A stretch of 58,221 nt of DNA from Priapulus caudatus (GCF_000485595.1 NW_014577070.1:731066-789286), one strand, 5' to 3'; counted from the first letter of the stretch, positions 56,801-57,636 are shown. Made by a program: numbers and translations. Notes: generated by a model from the letters alone, not told the origin.

Positions 56801-57432
56801 TGCTTCTAGTTGCAATCCCAACATAAGTTAGGCATAGAGTTTTACTTCACATTTTGCCTGATGCCATTTATTATTCATTACTCATCAGCATTATTATTAT
56901 CATCATTATTTATATGTGGTTAATAGCCCATTTTACAAGATGGAAAACGTGCTATGAATTGTTTTAACGTAATGGAATTCAGAGCAAAAAATGAAACAGC
57001 ACACAAAGTTGGAAGTGACTTATCTTTAAATAGCACCGGAAGGTGTCACCGTGCCCGAAACGCCAATACCTGAGACCCCGGAGAGACTGCCAGAAGCCTT
57101 GGCTCCAATACCAGAGAAAAAGAAGAAGAAGAAGAAGCCAAAGGATGAGCAGGTGCCGAAATTCGAGGAAGAACTTCAACCCATCACGACGATGGATGGA
57201 CAGAGTGTGACCTTCACCTGTAAGGTGAGCGGCAAGCCTCGGCCGGAGATGACTTGGTTCAGGAACGGGAAGCCGATCGAGGAGAACAAGGACATCTGCA
57301 TGACGTATGAAGACGACGGTACCTGCTTGCTCATCATCAATGAGTCGTTCCCTGAGGATTCGGGAGACTACGCCTGCACTGCCACCAACGCAGTTGGAGA
57401 AGTTACAACTACAGCCCCACTGATTGTCGAGT
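462..57432 (+). CDS. sls: Sallimus/kettin-like giant sarcomeric Ig protein (titin-like), partial, spliced
   Basis: One continuous spliced reading frame links about 130 exons with consensus splice sites; nearly all introns are phase 1. It encodes close to 50 I-set Ig domains. The DFGFVALDI-type E strand, VEWF(F/H)NG C strand and roughly 35-residue linkers with HPEGLxxIxxLE are hallmarks of kettin, the N-terminal part of invertebrate Sallimus. In studied animals kettin binds actin and alpha-actinin near the Z-disc and extends into the I-band. No Fn3 or kinase domain is visible, which argues against projectin or twitchin; the PEVK-like segments near the 3' end fit the Sallimus order. The start may be ATG at 467-469, but an upstream exon cannot be excluded. 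The gene continues past the window. The span contains an assembly gap and a likely artefactual duplication. The family call is firm; 1:1 orthology is inferred. Confidence 0.85.
1142..1628 (+). CDS. sls: Ig1 (I-set), exons 1142-1335 and 1536-1628
   Basis: Classical I-set domain: B-strand Cys in [12 protein letters not shown]-strand Trp in EITWARE, F-strand Cys in [16 protein letters not shown]. The intron sits just before the F-strand Tyr (AG|GTGAGT, phase 2). The second exon ends AG|GCAAGC, a GC donor; this is required because GT read-through meets a stop within about a dozen codons and phase 2 joins cleanly to the next exon. Confidence 0.85.
1629..1908 (+). other. GC-AG intron
   Basis: The donor is AG|GCAAGC at 1629 and the acceptor CATTGTAG at 1901-1908. 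Phase 2 on both sides gives an unbroken join between Ig1 and Ig2. No in-frame GT donor lies before the stop. Confidence 0.7.
1909..2440 (+). CDS. sls: Ig2 (I-set), exons 1909-2082 and 2298-2440
   Basis: The domain starts at [16 protein letters not shown], with B-strand Cys ([12 protein letters not shown]), Trp (EIIWSRRG) and F-strand Cys ([17 protein letters not shown]). The intron falls after the C' strand in phase 2 (TAC AG|GTGATT). The second exon ends phase 1 at GACT|GTACGT. This is a canonical cytoplasmic I-set fold and unlike the kettin-type Igs downstream. Confidence 0.88.
2744..2916 (+). CDS. sls: Basic Ser/Arg/Pro-rich linker exon
   Basis: The exon opens after CTTTGCAG. An upstream AG at 2688-2690 would put a stop in frame, so it is excluded. 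It encodes about 58 basic residues beginning [10 protein letters not shown] and including [19 protein letters not shown], a Pro/Ser-rich stretch that could be a phosphorylation or SH3-type site. No fold is recognised. The donor is either GACAGC|GTACGT (2916) or CCG|GTGAGA (2892); both are phase 0 and I could not choose from sequence alone. Confidence 0.6.
3240..3660. repeat. Minisatellite, unit about 25-30 bp (GTTCGCAATAGTCGATGTTC)
   Basis: More than a dozen imperfect units of the form CGTTCGCAATAGTCGATGTTCACCGCTT, with variable truncation. GCGTTGCAGGAGTTT occurs at both ends (about 3267 and 3667). The right-hand one is the potential 3' splice site of 3674-3952, so the array may have grown from a splice-site-containing unit. 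Confidence 0.85.
3674..3952 (+). pseudogene. Candidate broken exon: first half of Ig3 with frame disruptions
   Basis: A GC-rich stretch follows GTTGCAG and ends AAAG|GTAGGT. One frame gives a basic region ending SLRAGEVVL, which resembles an Ig A'/B strand. The residues expected just before VTWFKD occur only in other frames (QIEVK in one, KRSTK in the next). This would fit small insertions near the end of the exon. It may be an assembly error in a hard repeat region, a decayed exon or a chance open frame. Evidence is weak. Confidence 0.35.
4020..4215. repeat. Minisatellite, unit about 20-35 bp (CACTCTGCACTACATTCGTA)
   Basis: Two longer units share ACTCTGCACTGCAGTCATTACGTTT; at least three shorter units have the CACTCTGCACTACATTC core. 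They lie in the intron just before the GC-rich exon at 4324. Confidence 0.75.
4324..4870 (+). CDS. sls: Second half of Ig3, linker and complete Ig4 in one exon
   Basis: A single 547-nt, very GC-rich exon opens after CTCGCCAG and closes GTCC|GTAAGT at phase 1. It begins inside Ig3 at [16 protein letters not shown] and continues through the E/F strands ([18 protein letters not shown], where the F-strand Cys is replaced by Ala). A basic linker of about 35 residues ([15 protein letters not shown]) follows. Ig4 is complete: [18 protein letters not shown] Cys in [20 protein letters not shown], and F Cys in [16 protein letters not shown]. Three introns usual in this gene are absent here. Confidence 0.88.
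4912..4968. repeat. AT dinucleotide microsatellite
   Basis: An uninterrupted (AT)n tract of about 50 bp begins shortly after the Ig4 donor. A shorter AT run follows near 4990. Confidence 0.9.
5454..6203 (+). CDS. sls: Ig5 (I-set), exons 5454-5616 and 6073-6203
   Basis: [17 protein letters not shown] opens the domain, with B Cys ([13 protein letters not shown]), C-strand Trp (LTWHKDG) and F Cys ([15 protein letters not shown]). The internal intron is phase 2 (CA|GTAAGT, acceptor TATCAG). The second exon ends CACG|GTGAGT directly against a GTGA repeat. Confidence 0.86.
6204..6262 (+). repeat. GTGA microsatellite at the Ig5 donor site
   Basis: The 5' splice site GTGAGT is the first unit of a (GTGA)n run of about 40 bp with one interruption, plus further GTGA copies to 6262. 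Several equally good GTGAGT donors therefore lie in tandem, four bases apart. Confidence 0.8.
6263..6810. other. Intron with no recognised feature
   Basis: Unique AT-moderate sequence ending in GTTTTCTAG. Short open stretches show no Ig or linker similarity, and I see no exon in it. Confidence 0.6.
6811..7210 (+). CDS. sls: Charged linker with repeated ETIWLKP motifs
   Basis: First 400 nt of exon 6811-7359, about 133 residues, rich in Glu, Arg and Lys and without Ig strands. Three copies of (G/R)ETI(W/Y)LKP occur, each followed by a basic segment: [32 protein letters not shown] and [14 protein letters not shown]. There are looser relatives ([20 protein letters not shown]). The end is acidic and then Pro-rich ([15 protein letters not shown]). 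Repeated short motifs between Ig blocks look like a linear binding array, much as vertebrate titin Z-repeats bind alpha-actinin, but no such relation is shown. The partner is unknown. Confidence 0.8.
7211..7905 (+). CDS. sls: Ig6, exons 6811-7359 (3' part) and 7759-7905
   Basis: The domain starts [17 protein letters not shown], with B Cys (AVFECQVEP), C strand [14 protein letters not shown] and F Cys ([18 protein letters not shown]). This is the first domain with the xVEP B-C loop and mid-domain phase-1 intron (after the C' Gly) that all later kettin-type Igs share. The exon ends GAAT|GTATGT. Confidence 0.88.
7385..7650. repeat. AT-rich tandem duplication in the Ig6 intron
   Basis: Two copies of about 115 bp lie at about 7390-7503 and 7535-7646. 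Each holds a TA run, (CATA)n, an AATAAATAATAATATAATAAA stretch and TGCATGGCTATTAATGGAGT. They are nearly identical, so the duplication is recent. Confidence 0.8.
8047..8636 (+). CDS. sls: Ig7 (super-repeat type B), exons 8047-8199 and 8493-8636
   Basis: [20 protein letters not shown] opens the domain. The B-strand Cys is replaced by Val (HFEVHFTP). The C strand is [13 protein letters not shown] and the F Cys lies in [15 protein letters not shown]. The PIPVG turn and ITCRIT F strand match the type-B domains Ig10 and Ig13. The mid-domain intron is phase 1. Confidence 0.88.
8353..8430. repeat. GTGC/GTGT microsatellite
   Basis: (GTGC)n of about ten units decays into GTGT repeats, within the Ig7 intron. 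Confidence 0.85.
8720..8995. repeat. Degenerate short repeats before Ig8
   Basis: Diverged units of about 35-40 bp carry variants of ATGGCAAACTCTGGTAATTT and TATCTAYATGRCA. They fill the intron ahead of the Ig8 exon. Copy boundaries are unclear. Confidence 0.5.
9034..9336 (+). CDS. sls: Ig8 (type C), single exon
   Basis: The whole domain lies in one exon with no mid-domain intron. [20 protein letters not shown], then [18 protein letters not shown] with B Cys replaced by Ala, [16 protein letters not shown], and F Cys in [15 protein letters not shown]. The sequence is very close to Ig11 and Ig14. GC-rich codon use contrasts with neighbouring introns. Ends TTCG|GTGAGT. Confidence 0.92.
9497..9966 (+). 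CDS. sls: Ig9 (type A), exons 9497-9655 and 9823-9966
   Basis: [21 protein letters not shown] Cys in [13 protein letters not shown], then [15 protein letters not shown] and [19 protein letters not shown] Cys lies in [25 protein letters not shown] plus PRHRT define type A, shared with Ig12 and Ig15. The mid-domain intron is phase 1. Confidence 0.92.
10153..10618 (+). CDS. sls: Ig10 (type B), exons 10153-10305 and 10475-10618
   Basis: [21 protein letters not shown] Cys in [25 protein letters not shown], then [21 protein letters not shown] Cys lies in [15 protein letters not shown]. The KVQPKPP leader and ITTEWG are shared with Ig13, which has fused the two exons. Confidence 0.92.
10871..11475 (+). 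CDS. sls: Ig11 (type C), exons 10871-11029 and 11335-11475
   Basis: [40 protein letters not shown] (B Cys to Ala), [18 protein letters not shown] and F Cys in [18 protein letters not shown]. Unlike Ig8 and Ig14, this copy keeps the mid-domain intron. It ends GCA|GTAAGT. Confidence 0.92.
11476..11824. other. AT-rich intron without recognised feature
   Basis: AT-rich sequence with short direct repeats of AATTCA around 11610-11650. It ends TTTCTTGCAG. Nothing coding is seen. Confidence 0.6.
11825..12526 (+). CDS. sls: Ig12 (type A), exons 11825-11983 and 12383-12526
   Basis: [21 protein letters not shown] Cys in [46 protein letters not shown] and F Cys in [15 protein letters not shown]. It closely matches Ig9 and Ig15. 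The intron holds a large ACGC microsatellite. Confidence 0.92.
12060..12250. repeat. ACGC/ACGCATGC microsatellite
   Basis: About 190 bp of (CGCA)n with CATG and CACA interruptions in the Ig12 intron. It opens spurious Ala/Arg/Cys/His-rich frames on both strands, which are not genes. Confidence 0.9.
12560..12945. repeat. Minisatellite, unit about 55-65 bp, before Ig13
   Basis: Six or so imperfect copies containing CGACCCATCCACGAGCATA, GTTCYGCCATTCTTTGCTCT and CGCGTCRTTCAA. The array ends about 30 bp before the acceptor of the GC-rich Ig13 exon. Confidence 0.85.
12976..13272 (+). CDS. sls: Ig13 (type B), single GC-rich exon
   Basis: [21 protein letters not shown] Cys in [46 protein letters not shown] and F Cys in [15 protein letters not shown]. 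It is homologous to Ig10 but has lost the mid-domain intron and uses mostly G/C-ending codons. Ends GCAC|GTGAGT. Confidence 0.92.
13273..13616. other. Intron without recognised feature
   Basis: AT-rich, with short TAAA/GTTAAA reiterations near 13360-13400. Ends TACCTGCAG. Nothing coding is seen. Confidence 0.6.
13617..13922 (+). CDS. sls: Ig14 (type C), single exon
   Basis: [38 protein letters not shown] (B Cys to Ala), [18 protein letters not shown] and F Cys in [18 protein letters not shown]. Uninterrupted like Ig8, and GC-rich. It closes ATAT|GTACGT at phase 1. Confidence 0.92.
13923..14287. other. Intron without recognised gene
   Basis: Starts with a short TA run. A stretch near 13975-14150 (GGGCTGTAGCTAGCAGGCC onward) has a different feel from the flanks and might be an old interspersed repeat, but no termini are visible. 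Confidence 0.4.
14288..14841 (+). CDS. sls: Ig15 (type A), exons 14288-14446 and 14698-14841
   Basis: [21 protein letters not shown] Cys in [45 protein letters not shown] and F Cys in [15 protein letters not shown]. This is the third type-A copy. The intron acceptor is ACTGCAG. Confidence 0.92.
14858..15060. repeat. Minisatellite, 66-bp unit, three near-perfect copies
   Basis: The unit contains ATGCATATAATCAATATGAT, AGTAAATATATATAGATATA and AATATAATAGTAACCTAGCC. Copies are almost identical, so the expansion is very recent and copy number is probably polymorphic. Confidence 0.9.
15179..15693 (+). CDS. sls: Ig16 (type B), exons 15179-15334 and 15550-15693
   Basis: [31 protein letters not shown] (Cys to Ala, but a nearby Cys in YPCRF), [31 protein letters not shown] and F Cys in [15 protein letters not shown]. 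The PIPVG turn marks it as type B. Confidence 0.91.
15972..16740 (+). CDS. sls: Ig17 (divergent type C), exons 15972-16130 and 16599-16994 (5' part)
   Basis: [21 protein letters not shown] Cys in [46 protein letters not shown] and F Cys in [15 protein letters not shown]. The second exon does not stop at the domain end; it runs on into the first kettin-type linker. Confidence 0.9.
16328..16560. repeat. Tandem repeat, about 103-bp unit, before exon 16599
   Basis: Two copies start at 16328 and 16431 (ACTCACGGTCTRGCTAGAG ... ATCAATYCAGTTATT ... ACTCTCGCCTACCACGAAA). A third shortened copy runs into the acceptor region of the GC-rich exon. Confidence 0.75.
16741..17478 (+). CDS. sls: Kettin linker 1 and Ig18, exons 16599-16994 (3' part) and 17335-17478
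   Basis: First long linker, about 37 residues: [20 protein letters not shown]. Ig18 follows: [38 protein letters not shown] (B Cys to Ala), [20 protein letters not shown] and F Cys in [15 protein letters not shown]. In insect kettin an Ig plus such a linker matches one actin subunit; the same is inferred here. The linker is fused to the previous Ig in one GC-rich exon, whereas most later linkers have an intron at that point. Confidence 0.92.
17620..18343 (+). CDS. sls: Kettin linker 2 and Ig19, exons 17620-17877 and 18200-18343
   Basis: Linker [20 protein letters not shown]. Ig19: [58 protein letters not shown] and F Cys in [21 protein letters not shown] microsatellite follows the first donor at about 17886-17911. 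Confidence 0.92.
18403..18725. repeat. Tandem repeat, about 115-bp unit, three diverged copies
   Basis: Each copy carries GAAAGAATTCT, AAAGTGATCTTSACG, TATGAAGCRATGAG and CCACGTCTCTAY. It lies in the intron ahead of the linker exon at 18820. Confidence 0.8.
18820..19367 (+). CDS. sls: Kettin linker 3 and Ig20, exons 18820-19089 and 19224-19367
   Basis: The linker is of a second type: [20 protein letters not shown], lacking HPEG but keeping the I..LE helix-like core. Ig20: [58 protein letters not shown] and F Cys in [18 protein letters not shown]. Confidence 0.92.
19582..20185 (+). CDS. sls: Kettin linker 4 and Ig21, exons 19582-19854 and 20042-20185
   Basis: Linker [20 protein letters not shown]. 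Ig21: [20 protein letters not shown], where the B strand reads [11 protein letters not shown] with Gly in place of Cys, [33 protein letters not shown] and F Cys in [18 protein letters not shown]. Confidence 0.92.
20453..21024 (+). CDS. sls: Kettin linker 5 and Ig22, exons 20453-20704 and 20881-21024
   Basis: Linker [20 protein letters not shown]. Ig22: [20 protein letters not shown] retains a B-strand Cys ([11 protein letters not shown]), [33 protein letters not shown] and F Cys in [18 protein letters not shown]. Both Ig cysteines are present, unlike the neighbours. Confidence 0.92.
21025..21357. other. AT-rich intron with short AT microsatellite
   Basis: Contains a (TA)n run near 21262-21280 and ATAATAATA repeats. 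Nothing coding is seen. Confidence 0.6.
21358..21774 (+). CDS. sls: Kettin linker 6 and complete Ig23 in a single GC-rich exon
   Basis: Linker [20 protein letters not shown]. Ig23: [58 protein letters not shown] and F Cys in [18 protein letters not shown]. This is the only linker-Ig unit that lacks the mid-domain intron. Ends GCCG|GTAGGT. Confidence 0.93.
22097..22880 (+). CDS. sls: Kettin linker 7 and Ig24, exons 22097-22348 and 22732-23130 (5' part)
   Basis: Linker [20 protein letters not shown]. Ig24: [20 protein letters not shown], where the B strand reads [11 protein letters not shown] (no Cys), [33 protein letters not shown]. The F strand reads [17 protein letters not shown], so the normally invariant F-strand Cys is Ala. 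This kettin-type Ig therefore has neither core cysteine. Confidence 0.92.
22540..22745. repeat. 90-bp tandem repeat spanning the 3' splice site of exon 22732
   Basis: GGTTACAAACYAAAACCTTC ... AGGCACGCG occurs with the decoy AG at 22640-22641 and the real AG at 22730-22731. A more decayed copy (GGGCACGAGGTACATGACATG) starts near 22553. The repeat unit includes the acceptor and the first bases of the exon. Confidence 0.75.
22881..23763 (+). CDS. sls: Kettin linker 8 and Ig25, exons 22732-23130 (3' part) and 23620-23763
   Basis: Linker [20 protein letters not shown], fused in the same GC-rich exon to Ig24. Ig25: [58 protein letters not shown] and F Cys in [18 protein letters not shown]. Confidence 0.92.
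23140..23445. repeat. Minisatellite, about 50-60-bp unit, starting just after a donor site
   Basis: Five to six imperfect copies of TTGATGGTTTATAGCRTGGC followed by TCTTCAACGTTTAGTTGGTG. It starts about ten bases inside the intron. Confidence 0.85.
23806..23892. repeat. TTG trinucleotide microsatellite
   Basis: (GTT)n of about 25 units with one ATT interruption and a CATTG near the end, in the intron after Ig25. Confidence 0.9.
23893..24582. other. Intron without recognised feature
   Basis: Unique sequence with no open frame resembling Ig or linker. Ends GACACTTGCAG. Confidence 0.6.
24583..25313 (+). CDS. sls: Linker 9 and Ig26, three exons (24583-24755, 24897-24993, 25170-25313)
   Basis: Linker [20 protein letters not shown]. 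Ig26: [14 protein letters not shown], then a phase-0 intron (ACT|GTGAGT) unique to this domain, then [53 protein letters not shown] and F Cys in [17 protein letters not shown]. Exon codons are more AT-rich than in Ig23-Ig25. Confidence 0.91.
25314..25689. other. AT-rich intron without recognised feature
   Basis: Strongly AT-rich around 25520-25600. Ends CTCTACACAG. Nothing coding is seen. Confidence 0.6.
25690..26985 (+). CDS. sls: Linker 10 and Ig27, exons 25690-25959 and 26841-27143 (5' part)
   Basis: Linker [20 protein letters not shown]. Ig27: [67 protein letters not shown] and F Cys in [18 protein letters not shown]. The two exons are separated by an 881-bp intron (25960-26840) with no recognised content. 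Confidence 0.91.
26986..27540 (+). CDS. sls: Ig28 without long linker, exons 26841-27143 (3' part) and 27394-27807 (5' part)
   Basis: Only a few residues (DDLTGQPP) separate it from Ig27, breaking the regular linker spacing. [21 protein letters not shown] strand [11 protein letters not shown] (Cys to Gly), [34 protein letters not shown] and F Cys in [18 protein letters not shown]. Confidence 0.91.
27228..27362. repeat. Pyrimidine-rich repeat TCTTCTTTTGTCAA before exon 27394
   Basis: Seven to nine imperfect copies of a 14-15-bp unit (CTTCTTTTGTCAATC). Besides being a repeat it makes an unusually long polypyrimidine region upstream of the acceptor. Confidence 0.8.
27541..28188 (+). CDS. sls: Linker 11 and Ig29, exons 27394-27807 (3' part) and 28045-28188
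   Basis: Linker [20 protein letters not shown], fused to Ig28 in a GC-rich exon. Ig29: [20 protein letters not shown] has a displaced Cys ([10 protein letters not shown]), [33 protein letters not shown] and F Cys in [18 protein letters not shown]. Confidence 0.92.
28189..28377. other. Short AT-rich intron with ATGACTTT direct repeats
   Basis: Three copies of AAT(A/G)A.GACTTT(C/T)AGTAAATAAG lie at 28317-28370, just before the acceptor TTTAACAG. Confidence 0.6.
28378..29280 (+). CDS. sls: Linker 12 and Ig30, exons 28378-28539, 28746-28850, 29139-29336 (5' part)
   Basis: Linker [20 protein letters not shown] is the last before the linker-poor stretch. Ig30 starts [11 protein letters not shown] and is split by a new phase-1 intron after the A strand. 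Then [53 protein letters not shown] and F Cys in [18 protein letters not shown]. This three-exon plan and the W-P-E-D-V variant of the E-F turn continue through the array. Confidence 0.91.
29281..30907 (+). CDS. sls: Ig31, exons 29139-29336 (3' part), 29545-29649, 30770-30967 (5' part)
   Basis: [16 protein letters not shown] gives a spacer of only about six residues. Then [20 protein letters not shown] (no B Cys), [33 protein letters not shown] and F Cys in [18 protein letters not shown]. The last intron, 29650-30769, is 1.1 kb. Confidence 0.9.
29650..30769. other. 1.1-kb intron with a diverged tandem duplication
   Basis: At about 30080-30176 and 30222-30310 two diverged copies share GATTTACRACATGG and CTTGGTGGTGGGATCTGTT. 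The segment from 30585 onward recurs from 35295 in the error-rich copy. No exon is seen. Confidence 0.55.
30908..31560 (+). CDS. sls: Ig32, exons 30770-30967 (3' part), 31107-31211, 31416-31613 (5' part)
   Basis: [68 protein letters not shown] and F Cys in [18 protein letters not shown]. It keeps W in NKWG, whereas the array copies read NKYG. It is present again, with indels, at 35479-36313. Confidence 0.9.
31561..32313 (+). CDS. sls: Ig33, first near-identical array unit: exons 31416-31613, 31798-31902, 32171-32367
   Basis: [38 protein letters not shown] (no B Cys), [33 protein letters not shown] and F Cys in [18 protein letters not shown]. From here exons and introns repeat every 750 bp or so with high identity. 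Exon 32171-32367 lacks one base after AAGTTC relative to the other copies, which puts its last codons out of frame. Confidence 0.85.
32314..33071 (+). CDS. sls: Ig34, array unit with small indels: exons 32171-32367 (end), 32563-32667, 32929-33126
   Basis: It matches Ig33 but carries an extra base in CCAGAAACACACACCAG, a missing C in GATACAATTAACG, and AAGTTGTTTGCTGT in place of AAGTGTGTTGCTGT. As written, the middle of the domain is out of frame and the F-strand Cys is lost (YKLFAVNK). Compensating single-base changes inside near-identical copies look like consensus errors. Confidence 0.7.
33072..33823 (+). CDS. sls: Ig35, array unit: exons 32929-33126 (end), 33316-33420, 33681-33877
   Basis: Clean unit: [53 protein letters not shown] and F Cys in [14 protein letters not shown]. 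The exon starting at 33681 ends CAACTCAACGACCTG, one C short of the other copies, so it leaves the frame for its final codons. Confidence 0.8.
33824..34574 (+). CDS. sls: Ig36, array unit: exons 33681-33877 (end), 34062-34166, 34432-34629
   Basis: [42 protein letters not shown] (NE where others have NG), [20 protein letters not shown] and F Cys. Introns are nearly identical to those of Ig35, so duplication or conversion is recent. Confidence 0.82.
34575..35269 (+). CDS. sls: Ig37, array unit running into the assembly gap: exons 34432-34629 (end), 34814-34918, ~35183-35269
   Basis: The first exons are clean. From about 35040 the sequence loses bases steadily against the other copies (TTCGTGATTAGTG, CCATTATCACGGTAACG, GTGGTGAATACAGTGTAA), until it stops at the N run. 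This looks like a low-coverage contig end. Confidence 0.6.
35270..35294. other. Assembly gap, 25 N
   Basis: A run of exactly 25 N. A fixed short length suggests a placeholder, not a measured gap. The flanks are copies of each other. Confidence 0.98.
35295..39960 (+). repeat. Error-rich second copy of 30585-35269 (probable assembly artefact)
   Basis: The order of introns and exons left of the gap recurs exactly. 35479-35674 matches 30770-30967; 35814-35915 matches 31107-31211; 36116-36313 matches 31416-31613; 36498-36601 matches 31798-31902; 36861, 37620, 38358, 39110 and 39864 match the exons at 32171, 32929, 33681, 34432 and 35183. Unit-specific variants agree pairwise (for example GACATGTTGAA in the 32929/37620 pair). 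Differences are mostly one-base insertions and deletions, in introns and exons alike, and they break every exon frame. This is the signature of uncorrected long-read sequence. Confidence 0.85.
39961..42000 (+). CDS. sls: Array units beyond the duplicated part, error-rich: exons ~40259-40362, 40624-40812, 41005-41110, 41366-41567, 41769-41874
   Basis: These continue the 750-bp two-exon Ig units and have no partner left of the gap, so they are probably genuine extra units known only from noisy sequence. Landmarks such as GAATACAAGTGTGTTGCTG, GGTTCTTCAACG and the splice sites are recognisable, but each exon has several single-base indels. About two and a half Ig domains are represented. Sequence becomes clean again near 42000. 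Frames cannot be trusted. Confidence 0.6.
42001..42290 (+). CDS. sls: Last near-identical array unit, second half: exon 42146-42343 (5' part)
   Basis: Clean sequence: [21 protein letters not shown] Cys in [24 protein letters not shown]. Its first half is the noisy exon 41769-41874. The intron 42001-42145 matches the other array introns closely. Confidence 0.85.
42291..42990 (+). CDS. sls: Array-type Ig, diverging copy: exons 42146-42343 (3' part), 42505-42609, 42843-43037 (5' part)
   Basis: [71 protein letters not shown] and F Cys in [17 protein letters not shown]. Its introns are alignable to the array but clearly diverged, marking the right-hand edge of the recent expansion. Confidence 0.9.
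42991..44000 (+). CDS. sls: Ig domain, exons 42843-43037 (3' part), 43407-43511, 43853-44158 (5' part)
   Basis: [69 protein letters not shown] and F Cys in [18 protein letters not shown]. The introns are unique; the second (43512-43852) carries AT-rich repeats. Confidence 0.9.
43670..43800. repeat. AT-rich direct/inverted repeat in intron
   Basis: ATTATATATTATGTTATAAT followed by ATTATAT occurs twice (about 43676 and 43765). TTATAATATTATA and its complement can pair, so a hairpin is possible. Confidence 0.65.
44001..44587 (+). CDS. sls: Ig domain, exons 43853-44158 (3' part) and 44444-44587
   Basis: [21 protein letters not shown] strand [12 protein letters not shown] (no Cys), [13 protein letters not shown], then [20 protein letters not shown] with extra cysteines, and F Cys in [18 protein letters not shown]. 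The A-strand intron of the array is absent; exon 43853-44158 is GC-rich. Confidence 0.9.
44740..45721 (+). CDS. sls: Linker and Ig domain, exons 44740-44905, 45250-45359, 45578-45721
   Basis: The linker returns: [20 protein letters not shown], then an acidic stretch ([15 protein letters not shown]). The Ig begins [11 protein letters not shown], with a phase-2 intron (CACAA|GTAAGT), then [20 protein letters not shown] (no B Cys), [20 protein letters not shown] and F Cys in [18 protein letters not shown]. Confidence 0.88.
45999..46644 (+). CDS. sls: Linker and I-set Ig, exons 45999-46264 and 46458-46644
   Basis: Linker [20 protein letters not shown] plus an acidic stretch. The Ig is conventional again: [21 protein letters not shown] Cys in [23 protein letters not shown], then a phase-0 intron, [20 protein letters not shown]. 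The F strand reads [12 protein letters not shown], with Val in place of Cys. A tail of [12 protein letters not shown] follows. It marks the change from kettin-type to conventional domains. Confidence 0.88.
46859..47010 (+). CDS. sls: Acidic/basic linker exon
   Basis: Phase 1 in, phase 0 out (AAG|GTAATT). It encodes about 50 non-Ig residues beginning [20 protein letters not shown] and ending MPSKKK, joining to [10 protein letters not shown] of the next exon. No fold is recognised. Confidence 0.82.
47213..47633 (+). CDS. sls: I-set Ig, exons 47213-47386 and 47504-47633
   Basis: [21 protein letters not shown] Cys in [21 protein letters not shown], phase-0 intron, [20 protein letters not shown]. 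The F strand is [12 protein letters not shown], so the F Cys is replaced by Ala. Confidence 0.88.
47788..48400 (+). CDS. sls: I-set Ig, exons 47788-47921, 48089-48224, 48368-48529 (5' part)
   Basis: [21 protein letters not shown] Cys in [16 protein letters not shown], phase-0 intron, [21 protein letters not shown] Cys in [15 protein letters not shown], then a phase-1 intron before the G strand. TAGTA reiterations occur at 48275-48310 in that intron. Confidence 0.88.
48401..49064 (+). CDS. sls: I-set Ig, exons 48368-48529 (3' part) and 48876-49064
   Basis: [21 protein letters not shown] Cys in [11 protein letters not shown], phase-1 intron placed before the C strand, [15 protein letters not shown] and [20 protein letters not shown], with F Cys replaced by Ile and a compensating Cys three positions before PEN. 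Confidence 0.87.
49392..50000 (+). CDS. sls: I-set Ig, exons 49392-49549 and 49871-50000
   Basis: [21 protein letters not shown] Cys in [21 protein letters not shown], phase-0 intron, [20 protein letters not shown] and F Cys in [16 protein letters not shown]. Reading through the donor at 50000 adds three codons and a TAA. Confidence 0.88.
50001..53507 (+). other. 3.5-kb intron, possible alternative 3' end of a kettin-length isoform
   Basis: The longest intron of the window. No internal exon is convincing. Unspliced, the frame stops at 50012-50014, and AATAAA hexamers occur at 51837-51842 and 52526-52531, so it could serve as a 3'UTR. It falls where the long Ig array ends and before the Pro-rich segments. 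The sequence does not prove this. Confidence 0.5.
53508..53909 (+). CDS. sls: PEVK-like segment and complete I-set Ig in one exon
   Basis: The exon opens after CTTACAG with about 43 Pro/Thr/Glu-rich residues ([20 protein letters not shown]). The Ig follows: [21 protein letters not shown] Cys in [23 protein letters not shown] and F Cys in [16 protein letters not shown]. The mix of Pro, Glu, Thr and Lys resembles the start of a PEVK spring. Confidence 0.88.
53910..55143. other. 1.2-kb intron with a duplicated acceptor region at its end
   Basis: Mostly unique AT-rich sequence. Its last 240 bp is an imperfect tandem duplication (separate entry). No Ig-like exon is seen. Confidence 0.6.
54905..55150. 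repeat. Imperfect tandem duplication (~120 bp) spanning a 3' splice site
   Basis: Copy 1 (about 54905-55033) and copy 2 (about 55040-55150) share ATCRTC, CCTCCGAGCC, GAAGTKCCATCGCA, ATGTTGACAGTG and TGTAGTCCCTGAGA/CCGTAGTCCCTGAGA. The copy-1 acceptor at 55025-55027 would give V-P-E followed by an in-frame TGA soon after, so copy 2 (exon start 55144) is the usable site. Confidence 0.75.
55144..56262 (+). CDS. sls: I-set Ig, exons 55144-55316 and 56124-56262
   Basis: A short Pro/Glu leader ([20 protein letters not shown]), B Cys in [26 protein letters not shown], phase-0 intron of 807 bp, [20 protein letters not shown] and F Cys in [18 protein letters not shown]. Confidence 0.88.
55380..55500. 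repeat. AAAGT/TAAAAGT short tandem repeat
   Basis: About fifteen imperfect AAAAGTTA/AAAAGTAA units in the intron between the two halves of the Ig. Confidence 0.8.
56263..57033. other. Intron without recognised feature
   Basis: AT-rich unique sequence with an ATTATTATCATC run near 56890. Ends TTAAATAG. Nothing coding is seen. Confidence 0.6.
57034..57432 (+). CDS. sls: PEVK-like segment with polylysine and complete I-set Ig in one exon
   Basis: About 40 leading residues: [20 protein letters not shown], then a run of seven Lys (AAG/AAA codons) and PKDEQ. The Ig follows: [21 protein letters not shown] Cys in [24 protein letters not shown] and F Cys in [18 protein letters not shown]. Ends GAGT|GTAAGT at phase 1, so the gene continues beyond the window. 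Confidence 0.9.
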
Positions 57433-57636
57433 GTAAGTGTAATCCTACGTTATTACGTGTTACGCAAACAGGTGAAATATTACAGGCATTTTGCACGTTA
57501 TGTTCTTCAGGGTGCTGTCATTCATATGCAAACGATTTATAATTCGGCCCGTGAAGGTGGTGTGTAAGAGAGAATCACGTCTAGCTCGCCTTGACATCGT
57601 CAAGATGAGCTATTGCCATGGGGTGTCATTTGTCGT

